Shown here piece by piece: positions 18,971 to 27,831 of a DNA stretch of 64,000 nucleotides. The position numbers and the translations under genes were made by a program. The DNA is from Streptomyces sp. NRRL S-455. Its GTDB lineage: Bacteria; Actinomycetota; Actinomycetes; Streptomycetales; Streptomycetaceae. A model generated the notes under the pieces. That model was not told where the DNA came from and did no database searches. It saw only the letters and a list, made by a program, of their open reading frames with translations. Within the stretch, counting starts at the first letter, position 1. Every line of letters starts with the position of its first letter. The stretch is from positions 46,963 through 110,962 of the forward strand of contig NZ_JOCT01000026.1 of assembly GCF_000717875.1 (NCBI RefSeq), written 5' to 3'.

Positions 18971-19627
18971 ATGAGGTCCCTGGAAAGGCATCGCGACGTC
19001 GGCGCCTACGCGCTCGGCGTGCTGGACGAGGCGGAGGCCTTCCGCTTCGAGGACCACCTCATGGAGTGCCCTCGGTGCGCTGCAGAGGTGACGGAATTCG
19101 GCGCCACGACACGGCAGTTGATGCTGTACCGGCGGGCGACACCACGGTTCGTGCACCCGATGGCACAGCCCGGGCAGCGGATGCTGGACCGGCTGCTGAC
19201 CGAGGTGACGGCCCGGCGCCGGGCCGGACGCAGGCGGCTGGTGTTCGCCATGGCGGCGTCGGTGGTGCTCGCGGTGTCGGTGCCCGGGATCGCGATGATG
19301 GCCGAGGGCAGCGGTGAGCAGACCCTGCAGATCGCGGCGACCGACGCGCGGACCGGGGTGTGGGCGCAGGTCACGACGGAGGACGAGGCCTCGGGCAGCC
19401 GGGTCGAGCTGAAGGTGAAGGATTCCGCCGGCCCCCGCGCCTGCCATCTGGTCATCGTCGGTAGCGACGGCACCGAGGAGACCGCCACGAGCTGGCAAGG
19501 GCCGGGGCACGACGCCCAGCCCCACACGATGATGGCCAGTTCCTCCAAGCACCCCGACGAGATCGTCCGCTACGAGATCCGCACGGCGACCGGCGAGAGC
19601 CTGGTGAGGCTGGAGCCGTCGCGCTAG
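18971..19627 (+). CDS. Anti-sigma factor with zinc-binding motif
   Basis: 218 residues. The N-terminal ZAS domain has H29-x3-C33-x2-C36 (DHLMECPRC) with H7 as fourth ligand candidate; one membrane helix (about 89-111) follows, and residues 115-218 form an extracytoplasmic beta-rich domain of the RskA C-terminal type (TLQIAATDARTGVWAQV). Such proteins hold an ECF sigma at the membrane until a signal triggers release. The probable partner is the sigma factor at 17610-18155. The ATG at 18971 has GAGG seven bases upstream. Confidence 0.9.
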   Translation: MRSLERHRDVGAYALGVLDEAEAFRFEDHLMECPRCAAEVTEFGATTRQLMLYRRATPRFVHPMAQPGQRMLDRLLTEVTARRRAGRRRLVFAMAASVVLAVSVPGIAMMAEGSGEQTLQIAATDARTGVWAQVTTEDEASGSRVELKVKDSAGPRACHLVIVGSDGTEETATSWQGPGHDAQPHTMMASSSKHPDEIVRYEIRTATGESLVRLEPSR

Positions 19628-19753
19628 CCCCGCGCTGATTTGCCAGCGCACAGTCTTGGACGGAGACTGAAAACACCGACGTGGAGCGTCTGTTGGTCCG
19701 CTGACGGTCCGCTTCACGCCGCCCCTGAGACCACGAGCGAAGGGGCTGAGCCG

Positions 19754-20146
19754 GTGGACGGACACTTGATGATCCTCCTCTCCGAGGAGGAAGCGGACGC
19801 CGAACGCGTGGCGGAACTGACCGGCTATTTGCGTGATGAACTTCTCGACATCGAGGTGGACGACGTCAGCGCGGTTCCCGCCGGGGAGGTTCCCCCCGGT
19901 GCGCGAGCCGTGGACGTGACGCAGATCGGCGCGCTGCTGGTGGCCCTGGGCAGCTCGGCGACCGCCCTGAACCAGGTGGTGACCGCGGTCCGGTCATGGC
20001 TGGGCCGGTGCCGTGACGCCCGCCCCTCGCTGCACCTGGAGATGGACGGCGACGTCCTGGAGGTCTCCAAGGCGACCGACGAGCAGGTCGAGGAGGCGTT
20101 CAGAGCCTTCGTCCAACGCCATTCCACGGCCGGAGCCCCGCCATGA
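19754..20146 (+). CDS. Effector-associated constant component EACC1
   Basis: 130 residues, cytoplasmic. The pattern matches the EACC1 family: an opening strand (HLMILLSEEE), a helix AERVAELTGYLRDELL, the IEVDDVSAV strand, PPGARAVDVTQIGALLVALGSSATALNQVVTAVRSWL, and a final strand-helix pair (LHLEMDGDVLEVS). EACC1 proteins are the fixed adaptor encoded beside varying effectors in conflict systems described by Aravind's group; the caspase gene overlaps its last four bases (ATGA), so the two are coupled. The GTG at 19754 was chosen because AAGGGG lies 8 bases upstream. The effector-partner role is from the family, and the binding itself is inferred. Confidence 0.8.
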   Translation: MDGHLMILLSEEEADAERVAELTGYLRDELLDIEVDDVSAVPAGEVPPGARAVDVTQIGALLVALGSSATALNQVVTAVRSWLGRCRDARPSLHLEMDGDVLEVSKATDEQVEEAFRAFVQRHSTAGAPP

Positions 20147-22086
20147 CCGACTCCAGACACGCACTGATCATCGCCAATGACCGCTACGCCGACCAGGGGC
20201 TCAGGAAGCTCAAGGCGCCCGCCCAGGACGCCACGGCGCTCGCCGGGGTGCTGCACGACGCGCAGATCGGCGACTTCGAGGTGGAGGTGGTGAGCAACGC
20301 GTCGGCCGACACCATGCGCAGGCACATCCAGCGCTTCTTCAACGACCGCCGTCGCGACGACACCCTCCTGCTGCACTTCTCCTGCCACGGTCTCAAGAGC
20401 GAGTCGGGCGAGCTCTACTTCGCCGCCAGTGACACCGAGCCCCGGCTGCTGGACGCCACGGCGGTTCCCGCCCAGTTCGTCCGCGGGTGCATGTCCCGCA
20501 CGAAGGCCGGCCGTACCGTCCTGTTCCTGGACTGCTGCTACGGCGGCGCCTTCTCCCGGGGCTCGACCTCCGTGCGCGCCGCGGGGGATGTGAACGTCCT
20601 CGAGTCCTTCACGACCGAGAGGCCGGTCAGCGGGCGGGGCTGGGCCGTCATCACGGCGTCCGACTCCATGGAGTACGCCTTCGAGGGCGAGGAGCTCGCC
20701 GGGAATTCCGCTCCACGGCCCTCGGTGTTCACGCACGCGGTGGTCCGAGGCCTGAGCACCGGCGAGGCCGACCTCGACGCCGACGGCGAGGTCTCCTTCG
20801 ACGACCTGTACGAGTACGTCTACGAGCAGGTACGGGAGCAGAACCCCAACCAGACGCCGAAGAAGACGGTGGAGATGCGGGGCGATCTCCGCCTGGCACA
20901 CAGCCGGCGCGGCCGCATCAAGATCGCCGCAGTGCCCACACCGGCGTCGTTGCGGGCCGCCCTCGACAGCGACAACGTCCTCACCCGGCAGGGTGCCGTC
21001 CTGGAGCTGGAGAACCGGTTGCGGGACGAGAGTCTGCCCGTGGCGGAGGGAGCGCGCCAGGCCCTGGTGGAGGTCGCGGGCAACGACATCCGTCAGATCG
21101 CCGCTCTGGCCCACCGCGCCCTGCGCGAGATCCGGCTGGCGCCGTCCCCGGACCGCCTCGACTTCGGTCTGGTGCCGAAGGGCTCCCCCTGTCAGGAGCA
21201 GACCGTGACCATGAACGGCCCGCCACTGGCCGGGCACTGCGTGGCCCAGCCCACGGAGCCGTGGCTGCGCGTCGACCCGACCGCGGACGGTCTCAAGGTC
21301 CGCGTCGACACGGCCGCCGAGGGACATCTCTCCGGAGACATCGCGCTGAAGGGCGTGGCCGACGAGGCGGTGATCCACGTCGAGGCGGTGGTGGGCCCGG
21401 CGCACGAGCCCGCTCCTCCCACGGGTCCCGCCTCCGAGACCCCGCCCGGTACCACGCCACGACAGCGTGAGCCCGGGCAGGGTGTGCACGACCGGGAAAC
21501 AGCGATCATCGAGTCCCCGCCGTCCCCACCGTCCCCGCCTCACTCGCACAAGCCTCCGCCCGCCCGGCATCTCGCGCACGAGCCTCCGTCTTCCCCTTCT
21601 CCCGCGCGTAAGCCGCCGACCGCGGCGCCGCCGAGCCGTGAGCCCGAACCCCCGGCCTCGCCACCGCCGAGGACGAGCACGGCACCGCCCCGGGACGCGA
21701 ACCGCCCCCGCCTCGCACCCGCCCTCGCCGGCGCCGCCCTCGCCCTCGCCGTGGGCGCGGTCGTCACGCTCGTCATGGCCGTCCGGGCGGCAGCGGTGGC
21801 CATCGCGGAACGGTCCGACCAAGGGGTGGGCGGCAGCATCGAGGACAAGATCCGCGAACAGGGAGCGCTCGCGCCGCTCACCGTGTCCCTGATCACCGCC
21901 GCGCTGGCGCTGGTCGTCGGCGCCTTCGCCCGGCACGACCTGGGAAGACGGCGGGAACGCTACTCCCCGCGGGCGGCGAGCGGCACGCGGACCCTGACCT
22001 CGGTCGCGAAGGGCGTGGCGATCCCGGTGCTGGTTCTGGCCGTCCTCATGGGCATCGCCTACCTGGTGGGCAGCGCACACTGGTGA
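20143..22086 (+). CDS. Caspase family protease, EACC1-associated, with membrane anchor
   Basis: 647 residues. Residues 1-250 form a peptidase C14 (p20-like) domain with the catalytic pair intact: H82 in FSCHG and C132 in FLDCCYGG. Residues 260-330 look like a HEAT-type helical repeat (DNVLTRQGAVLELENRL, IRQIAALAHRALREI). Residues 335-420 form a beta-sandwich (LDFGLVPKG to AVIHVEAVVG) of the ASH/Ig-like sort. A proline-rich linker follows (about 425-525), then three hydrophobic helices at about 527-555, 583-603 and 625-643. The protease is thus probably held on the inner face of the membrane. It is translated together with EACC1. It likely acts as an inducible suicide or signal-cleaving effector; this is inference from the family. 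Confidence 0.88.
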   Translation: MTDSRHALIIANDRYADQGLRKLKAPAQDATALAGVLHDAQIGDFEVEVVSNASADTMRRHIQRFFNDRRRDDTLLLHFSCHGLKSESGELYFAASDTEPRLLDATAVPAQFVRGCMSRTKAGRTVLFLDCCYGGAFSRGSTSVRAAGDVNVLESFTTERPVSGRGWAVITASDSMEYAFEGEELAGNSAPRPSVFTHAVVRGLSTGEADLDADGEVSFDDLYEYVYEQVREQNPNQTPKKTVEMRGDLRLAHSRRGRIKIAAVPTPASLRAALDSDNVLTRQGAVLELENRLRDESLPVAEGARQALVEVAGNDIRQIAALAHRALREIRLAPSPDRLDFGLVPKGSPCQEQTVTMNGPPLAGHCVAQPTEPWLRVDPTADGLKVRVDTAAEGHLSGDIALKGVADEAVIHVEAVVGPAHEPAPPTGPASETPPGTTPRQREPGQGVHDRETAIIESPPSPPSPPHSHKPPPARHLAHEPPSSPSPARKPPTAAPPSREPEPPASPPPRTSTAPPRDANRPRLAPALAGAALALAVGAVVTLVMAVRAAAVAIAERSDQGVGGSIEDKIREQGALAPLTVSLITAALALVVGAFARHDLGRRRERYSPRAASGTRTLTSVAKGVAIPVLVLAVLMGIAYLVGSAHW

Positions 22087-22950
22087 CTACTTCAGCAGCC
22101 GGGACATCCTGCGGTCCGCCAGCGGCTTGCCGCCCGTCTGGCAGGTCGGGCAGTACTGGAGCGAGGAGTCGCTGAAGGACACTTCGCGGATGGTGTCCCC
22201 GCACACCGGGCAGGGTTCACCGGTGCGGCCGTGCACCCGCAGGCCGCTCTTCTTCTCGGCCTTGAGCCGGCCGGCCGCCACGCCCCGTGAGCGTTCGACC
22301 GCCTCGGTGAGGGTGTCGCGCAGGGCCGCGTACAGCCGTGCCGTCTCCTCGTCGCTCAGGGACGCGGCGAGTTTGAACGGCGACATCTTCGCCGCGTGCA
22401 GGATCTCGTCGCTGTAGGCGTTGCCCACGCCCGCGATCAGGCTCTGGTCGCGCAACGCGCCCTTGAGCTGCCGCCGTTCACCGGCCAGGAGCTCCGCGAG
22501 ACGCCGCTCGCCGAAGTCGTCGGCCAGCGGGTCCGGGCCGAGCCGGGCGACGCCCGGGACCTCCTGGGGGTCCCCCACGACGTACACCGCGAGCCGCTTC
22601 TGGGTTCCTGCCTCGGTCAGGTCGAAGCCGGCGCCGGTCTCCAGGGCCACGCGCAGCGCGAGGGGGCCCTTGCCGGGGCGGGGCGGGCCGTCCGGGAGGC
22701 GGTCCTTCCACTGCAGCCAGCCCGCGCGGGCCAGGTGGGTCACGAGGTGCGGGCCGTCCGCGGTGGCGATGTCGAGGAACTTGCCGTACCGGCGTACGGC
22801 GGCGACCTCGTGCCCCTCGACGGCGGACAGGGGCGGGTCGAACGTCTTCAGGACGCTGATCGCGACGGGAAGCACCCGTACGATCTCGTGGCCGACGAGG
22901 TGCTCGGTCAGGAAGTCCTTGAGCGCCTCGACCTCGGGGAGTTCCGGCAT
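22087..22950 (-). CDS. Fpg/Nei family DNA glycosylase
   Basis: 287 residues. The protein begins MPELPEVE, with the catalytic P2 and E3 exposed after removal of Met. The helix-two-turn-helix block GALRDQSLIAGVGNAYSDEILHAAK (residues about 164-188) is intact, and a C-terminal zinc finger has CPVC and CPTC pairs (about 248-270). It removes oxidised bases and nicks the strand in base-excision repair. It differs from housekeeping MutM in the sequence around residue 55 and the finger, so 8-oxoguanine preference is not certain. It ends one base from the caspase stop; the two genes converge with no terminator between them. Confidence 0.93.
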   Translation of the reverse strand: MPELPEVEALKDFLTEHLVGHEIVRVLPVAISVLKTFDPPLSAVEGHEVAAVRRYGKFLDIATADGPHLVTHLARAGWLQWKDRLPDGPPRPGKGPLALRVALETGAGFDLTEAGTQKRLAVYVVGDPQEVPGVARLGPDPLADDFGERRLAELLAGERRQLKGALRDQSLIAGVGNAYSDEILHAAKMSPFKLAASLSDEETARLYAALRDTLTEAVERSRGVAAGRLKAEKKSGLRVHGRTGEPCPVCGDTIREVSFSDSSLQYCPTCQTGGKPLADRRMSRLLK

Positions 22951-22972
22951 AGGTCCAGAGTGCCACGCGCTG

Positions 22973-25060
22973 TCACGGGCGGCCGGGCACCACGAACTCG
23001 CACCACACGGCCTTGCCGCCGCCCCGGGCCTCCACGCCCCATACGTCGGTGAGCAGCTCGACCAGGAGCAGTCCCCGCCCGGAGACGCCCGACTCGCCCG
23101 CCTCGCGGCGGCGCGGCAGGGCGCTGGAAGTGTCCTCGACCTCGACGCGCAGCCGGCGCTCGGAGCCGGTGAGTGCCCGCAGGGTGACGATCGCGGAGCC
23201 CTCGGTGTGCATCAGGGCGTTGGTGATCAGCTCGTCGGCGACCAGTTCGATCTCGTCGGCACGGTCCCGGGCGCCCCAGGCGCCGACCGTCATGCGGATC
23301 ATGTGCCGGGCCTCGGCCAGGGCGGCCGGGTCGCCGGGGGCCACGAGCCACTGGAGCCGGCGGCCGGGGTGCGGGCCGTCCGGGGCGGCCCGGCGCAGCA
23401 GGAGCAGCGCCACGTCGTCGTCACCGCCGCGCTCGGCGGCCACGTCGATGAGCCGGTCGGCGAGGTCCCGTACGTCGTCGGGGCCGGTGGCGACGAGCGC
23501 GGTGAGCGTGCGCATGCCGTCGTCGAGGTCGGCGCCGGGCTGCTCCACCAGTCCGTCGGTGCACAGCAGCAGGGTGTCGCCGGGGTCGAGCTCGATGGTG
23601 CCCACCGGGTAGTCGAGGCGGCCGAACTCGGCGGACAGGCCGAGCGGCAGCCCGCCCGGGACGGTGACGCGGCGGCAGGAGCCGTCGGTGTGGCGCACGA
23701 GCGGGTCGATGTGCCCGGCCCGGACCACCTGGAGCACGCCGGTGGTCAGGTCGGCCTGCGCGTACAGACAGGTGGCGGAGCGGTCGGTGTCGAGTTCGTG
23801 CAGGAACACGGAGGCGCGGGCCATGACGGTGGCCGGGGGGTGTCCCTCGGCGGCGTAGGCGCGCAGCACGATGCGCAGCTGGCCCATGACGGCGGCCGCG
23901 TGCGTGTCGTGGCCCTGGACGTCGCCGATGACGGCGCCGACCCGGCCGCCGGGCAGCGGGATCAGGTCGTACCAGTCGCCGCCGATGTCCCGGCCGACGG
24001 AGCCGCCGATGGTGGCGGCCCGGTAGCGGACGGCGACGTCGGCGCCGGGCACGCTGGGGATGGTGCGGGGCAGCATGGCCTGCTGGAGGCCCTGCGCGAG
24101 GTCCATCTCCTGTTCGTAGAACATGGCCCGCTGCAGGCTCTGCGCGATGCTGCTGCCGAGGGCGACGAGGATGTCGCGCTCCTCGGAGGTGAAGCCGCGC
24201 CGGTCGCTGTAGAGCAGGCCCATCGCGCCGATGGGCCGTGCCTGTACGATGAGCGGCAGATAGGCGGCCGACGTGATGTTCGGACCGGTGAGGTGGGGCC
24301 ACAGGGCCGGGTAGCGCTCGGCGAACTCCTCCGGCGACTCGATGAAGCAGGGCCCGAGGGTCCGTACCGCCTCGCTCATCGGGTAGGGCTCGTCGATCCG
24401 GGTGACCCGGGTGCCGGGCACGAAGCTGCCCACGGGTCCTTCGGCGACCAGCCGGATGCGGCCGGCCTCGACCAGGCCCACGACGAGGCTGGTGGCGCCC
24501 AGGTGGGTCACGCCGTGGGTGTCCGTGAGGACGTCGATGACGTCCTGGACGGTGCGGGCGTGGGCGAGGGCGGCCGTGGTGAGTTCGACGACGCTGGTCT
24601 GCTGCCGGCGGGACTCGTCCTGGGCTGTCTGGTCGAGGCGGGCGTCGCTCTCGACGAGTTCCTGGGTGGCGTCCCGGACGATACCGATGATCCGGCGGGG
24701 CCGTCCGGTGTCGTCGCGCCGGATGTAGCCCTGGGTGTGGGTCCAGCGCAGGGTGCCGTCACGGCGGCGGAGCCGGAAGTAGGCGCCGTAGTTCTCGCTG
24801 CCGTCCTTCAGGGCCTGGGAGACCGCGGTGTCCAGGCGCCGGGCCTCGTCGGGCGGGACGCGCTCGGCGAGGGTCTCGGGGCGTCCGTCGTACTCGTCGG
24901 GGCGTACGTCGAGGATGTGGTGGGCCTGGGCGTCCATGTGCATCAGGCCGGTGTCCAGATCCCAGTCGAAACTGCCCATCCGGTTGAGCGCGAGGACGGG
25001 GTCCGGGTGGGCGGGCCAGTCGTCCGGGGGTGACAGGGCGCTAGCTCCCCGATCAGCCAT
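22973..25060 (-). CDS. PAS-GAF-SpoIIE (PP2C-like) phosphatase with ATPase domain
   Basis: 695 residues. In order: a PAS domain (about 25-135, ending IGIVRDATQEL), a GAF domain (about 155-325), a SpoIIE/PP2C phosphatase domain (345-555) with the metal-binding aspartates in IGGDWYDLIPL, VIGDVQGHD and LLCTDGLVEQ, and GDDDVALLLLR, and an anti-sigma-type HATPase_c domain (570-695) with ELVADELITNALMHT and GRGLLLVELL. Streptomycetes have many such proteins, which dephosphorylate anti-sigma antagonists and may phosphorylate them through the kinase domain. No membrane segment. It lies 22 bases before the DNA glycosylase gene and may be co-transcribed with it. Confidence 0.92.
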   Translation of the reverse strand: MADRGASALSPPDDWPAHPDPVLALNRMGSFDWDLDTGLMHMDAQAHHILDVRPDEYDGRPETLAERVPPDEARRLDTAVSQALKDGSENYGAYFRLRRRDGTLRWTHTQGYIRRDDTGRPRRIIGIVRDATQELVESDARLDQTAQDESRRQQTSVVELTTAALAHARTVQDVIDVLTDTHGVTHLGATSLVVGLVEAGRIRLVAEGPVGSFVPGTRVTRIDEPYPMSEAVRTLGPCFIESPEEFAERYPALWPHLTGPNITSAAYLPLIVQARPIGAMGLLYSDRRGFTSEERDILVALGSSIAQSLQRAMFYEQEMDLAQGLQQAMLPRTIPSVPGADVAVRYRAATIGGSVGRDIGGDWYDLIPLPGGRVGAVIGDVQGHDTHAAAVMGQLRIVLRAYAAEGHPPATVMARASVFLHELDTDRSATCLYAQADLTTGVLQVVRAGHIDPLVRHTDGSCRRVTVPGGLPLGLSAEFGRLDYPVGTIELDPGDTLLLCTDGLVEQPGADLDDGMRTLTALVATGPDDVRDLADRLIDVAAERGGDDDVALLLLRRAAPDGPHPGRRLQWLVAPGDPAALAEARHMIRMTVGAWGARDRADEIELVADELITNALMHTEGSAIVTLRALTGSERRLRVEVEDTSSALPRRREAGESGVSGRGLLLVELLTDVWGVEARGGGKAVWCEFVVPGRP

Positions 25061-25274
25061 GGGCCCACCTTGCCAGGGTTCGTCCGTTTCTTCGACCGGT
25101 CCCGTCGAGTCTACGGGCCGCTCGGCGGGAGCGGCCCCTCTGGTTGGTCAAGACGTCCGTGGTGCCGCTGGGGATGCCCGTGTCCGCTTCACTCACTCGG
25201 CTTACGCGACCGGAGCGGTGGTACACGGAGCGTGACACTGAGGTCCGGCGCCGCATCGGGAGGAGCGCACGGCC

Positions 25275-26696
25275 GTGGACTGGTTCACCGCATCCGACTA
25301 CTGGCTGACCCGGCTGGTCTTCCAGCGGGCGCTGGCCGCCCTGTACCTGATCGCGTTCCTGACGGCGGCGCTCCAGTTCCGTGCGCTGATCGGGCGGCGC
25401 GGCATGCTGCCGGTGCCGCGTTTCGTCGAGCGGGTGCCGTTCAAACGGGCGCCGAGTCTGTTCCAGCTGCACTACTCGGACCGTTTCTTCGCGGTCTGCG
25501 CCTGGTCGGGCTGCGCGGTGTCGGCGGCGCTGCTGGCGGGGCTGGACTCGCTGCTGCCCCTGTGGGGCGGCATGCTGCTGTGGCTGGTGCCGTGGGTCCT
25601 GTACCTGTCGGTCGTCAACGTCGGCCAGACCTGGTACTCGTTCGGCTGGGAGTCGCTGTTGCTGGAGGTCGGCTTCCTCGCCGTGTTCCTCGGCAACGAC
25701 GAGGTGGCGCCGCCGGTCGTCGTGCTGTTCCTGCTGCGGTGGATCCTGTTCCGGGTGGAGTTCGGCGCGGGACTGATCAAGATGCGCGGCGACGAGTGCT
25801 GGCGGAAGCTGACGTGCCTGGAACATCACCACGAGACCCAGCCGATGCCGGGGCCGCTGAGCTGGTTCTTCCACCATCTGCCCGGGCCCCTGCACCGTGT
25901 CGAGGTGGCCGCCAATCACCTCACCCAACTCGTCGTGCCGTTCCTGCTGTTCGCCCCGCAGCCGGTCGCGACGGCCGCGGCCGCGCTGATGATCGCGACC
26001 CAGCTGTGGCTGGTGCTGTCGGGCAACTTCGCCTGGCTGAACTGGATCACGATCGTGCTGGCGCTGTCGGCGGTGCGGTTCCCGTCCGATGCGCCGGACG
26101 TTCCCGACGCGCCGCTGTGGTACGCGGTCATGGTGCTCGCCGTGGCCACGCTGCTGGTGGGCCTCAGCTACCAGCCGGTGCGCAACATGCTGTCCCGACG
26201 CCAGGTGATGAACCGCTCCTTCGACCCGCTCCACCTGGTCAACACCTACGGGGCGTTCGGCAGCGTGAGCCGGGTCCGGTACGAGGTGGTGGTCGAGGGC
26301 ACCGCGGACGAGCAGCCGCGCGAGGACTCGGACTGGCGGGAGTACGAGTTCCGGGGCAAGCCGGGGGATCCGCGGCACTGGCCGCGCCAGTTCGCTCCGT
26401 ACCACCTGCGCCTCGACTGGCTGATGTGGTTCGCGGCCCTCTCCCCCGCGTACGCCGGGTCATGGTTCGGGGCGCTCGTGGAGCGGCTGCTGGAGAACGA
26501 CCGGGACACCCTGAAACTGCTGCGCCGCTCGCCGTTCCCGCCGGACGAGCCCCCGCGGTACGTGCGCGCCCGCCTGTTCCGCTACCGCTATACGACCTGG
26601 CGCGAGCTGCGGGAGACGGGCGCGTGCTGGGAGCGGACGTACGTACGGGAGTACCTGCCGCCGACGCGGCTGGCGGAGAGCGTTCAGAGGTCGTAG
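25275..26696 (+). CDS. Lipase maturation factor family membrane protein
   Basis: 473 residues. About eight hydrophobic segments in the first 310 residues, then a soluble C-terminal part of about 160 residues. The LMF1-type core is visible: LLRWILFRVEFGAGLIKMRGDECWRKLTCLEHHHETQPMP split over residues 155-194, and NWITIVLALSAVR further on; in animals this family helps fold lipases in the ER. Its bacterial role is unknown. The GTG at 25275 has an upstream GGAGG about 16 bases away, and an alternative start within the first ten residues is unlikely. The 3' end overlaps the convergent amidohydrolase gene by 13 bases. Confidence 0.88.
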   Translation: MDWFTASDYWLTRLVFQRALAALYLIAFLTAALQFRALIGRRGMLPVPRFVERVPFKRAPSLFQLHYSDRFFAVCAWSGCAVSAALLAGLDSLLPLWGGMLLWLVPWVLYLSVVNVGQTWYSFGWESLLLEVGFLAVFLGNDEVAPPVVVLFLLRWILFRVEFGAGLIKMRGDECWRKLTCLEHHHETQPMPGPLSWFFHHLPGPLHRVEVAANHLTQLVVPFLLFAPQPVATAAAALMIATQLWLVLSGNFAWLNWITIVLALSAVRFPSDAPDVPDAPLWYAVMVLAVATLLVGLSYQPVRNMLSRRQVMNRSFDPLHLVNTYGAFGSVSRVRYEVVVEGTADEQPREDSDWREYEFRGKPGDPRHWPRQFAPYHLRLDWLMWFAALSPAYAGSWFGALVERLLENDRDTLKLLRRSPFPPDEPPRYVRARLFRYRYTTWRELRETGACWERTYVREYLPPTRLAESVQRS

Positions 26697-27517
26697 ACGC
26701 GGGTCGCGGTGGTGGTGAGGATCCGCTCGTGCTCGTGCGGGGAGGTCAGGTCGCGTGTGAGGTCGAGGGTGTCACCGTAGGAGGCCGCGAGGGTGCAGAC
26801 CGGCCAGTCCGAGCCGTACATCAGACGGTCGGGCCCGAAGGCCGCCAGCGCGACATCGATGTACGGGCGGAGGTCCGCCACGGTCCAGGAGGCGAGATCG
26901 GCCTCGGTGACCAGGCCGGACAGCTTGCCGACCGTGTTGGGCAGGGCGGCGAGGGCGCGCAGGTCCGACGCCCAGGGTTCCAGCTCCCCGGAGGCGACGG
27001 GCGGTTTGCCCAGGTGGTCGAGGACGAAGGTGAGGCCGGGCAGGGCGGCGGCGGCCCGCACGCAGGCCGGGAGCTGGTGCGGCAGCACGACGAGGTCGTA
27101 GACCAGTCCGGCGTCGGCGACGGCGGCCAGTCCCCGGCGCACGTCCGGGCGGAGCAGCCACTCGGGGTCGGGTTCGCCCTGGACCTGGTGGCGGATGCCC
27201 TTGAGGTACTGCCCGCCGGGGAGTTCCCGCAGCCGGGCCAGTTCGTCGACGACGCCGGGGCGGGTGAGGTCGGTCCAGCCGACGACGCCCGCGACCAGGT
27301 CGTGCGTGGCGGCCAGGGCCAGGAACTCCGGGGTTTCCTCGGCCACGGTGACCGTCTGGACGAGCACCGTGCGGCCGACTCCGGCGGCTCCCGCCTCGGG
27401 TTCGAGGTCCTCGATGGTGAAGTCGCGGCGCAGCGGCTTCAGTTCGGGGCCGCTGATCCAGTCCTGGTCCCGTACGGACAGGTCCCACACGTGGTGGTGG
27501 GCGTCGACCACGGTCAT
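26684..27517 (-). CDS. Amidohydrolase, probable L-fuconolactonase
   Basis: 277 residues, a COG3618-type TIM-barrel metal hydrolase. The metal ligands are in VDAHHHVWD at the N-terminus and in YGSDWPVC near residue 240; KGIRHQVQGEP and LDHLGKPP complete the family pattern. Members hydrolyse sugar 1,5- or 1,4-lactones. It is the last gene of a five-gene operon that also encodes a fucose mutarotase, aldose dehydrogenase, SDR and L-fuconate dehydratase; the lactone step is the one that would otherwise be missing, so L-fucono-lactone is the likely substrate. The ATG at 27517 overlaps the stop of the mutarotase gene (ATGA). Confidence 0.85.
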   Translation of the reverse strand: MTVVDAHHHVWDLSVRDQDWISGPELKPLRRDFTIEDLEPEAGAAGVGRTVLVQTVTVAEETPEFLALAATHDLVAGVVGWTDLTRPGVVDELARLRELPGGQYLKGIRHQVQGEPDPEWLLRPDVRRGLAAVADAGLVYDLVVLPHQLPACVRAAAALPGLTFVLDHLGKPPVASGELEPWASDLRALAALPNTVGKLSGLVTEADLASWTVADLRPYIDVALAAFGPDRLMYGSDWPVCTLAASYGDTLDLTRDLTSPHEHERILTTTATRVYDL

Positions 27518-27831
27518 GACGGCAGCTCCCAGACAACGGGCAGGCCGGCGTCCGCGCCCTCGCCGGAGTAGTCGTGCACGACGTCGAGCAGTTCCGCCAT
27601 GCGGGCCTGCCAGGCGACGTTGACCGGCAGCTTCTCCAGTTCGGCGAGGAGCCGGGCGTAGTCCTCGCACTCCAGGACGTGGAACAGGTCGGTGCCACTG
27701 CGCCAGATCGTCCAGGAGGTGGCGCCGGCGGCGCGGATGGCGTCGGTGAGTTCCCCGGGGACCTCGCGGTGGGCGGCCTCGTACTCGGTGACGCGGTCGG
27801 GGCGGACCTTGGTGTGCAGGGCGACTCTCAT
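27514..27831 (-). CDS. L-rhamnose/L-fucose mutarotase family protein
   Basis: 105 residues, the DUF718 (RhaM/FucU-like) fold: MRVALHTKVRPDRVTEYEAAH at the start, WRSGTDLFHVLECEDY in the middle and MAELLDVVHDY near the end, including the catalytic-site His and Tyr of RhaM-type enzymes. It interconverts the anomers of a 6-deoxy-L-sugar so that the dehydrogenase gets its preferred form. Overlaps its upstream and downstream genes by four bases each. Among fucose operons of this type the substrate is L-fucose; L-rhamnose cannot be excluded from this gene alone. Confidence 0.88.
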   Translation of the reverse strand: MRVALHTKVRPDRVTEYEAAHREVPGELTDAIRAAGATSWTIWRSGTDLFHVLECEDYARLLAELEKLPVNVAWQARMAELLDVVHDYSGEGADAGLPVVWELPS

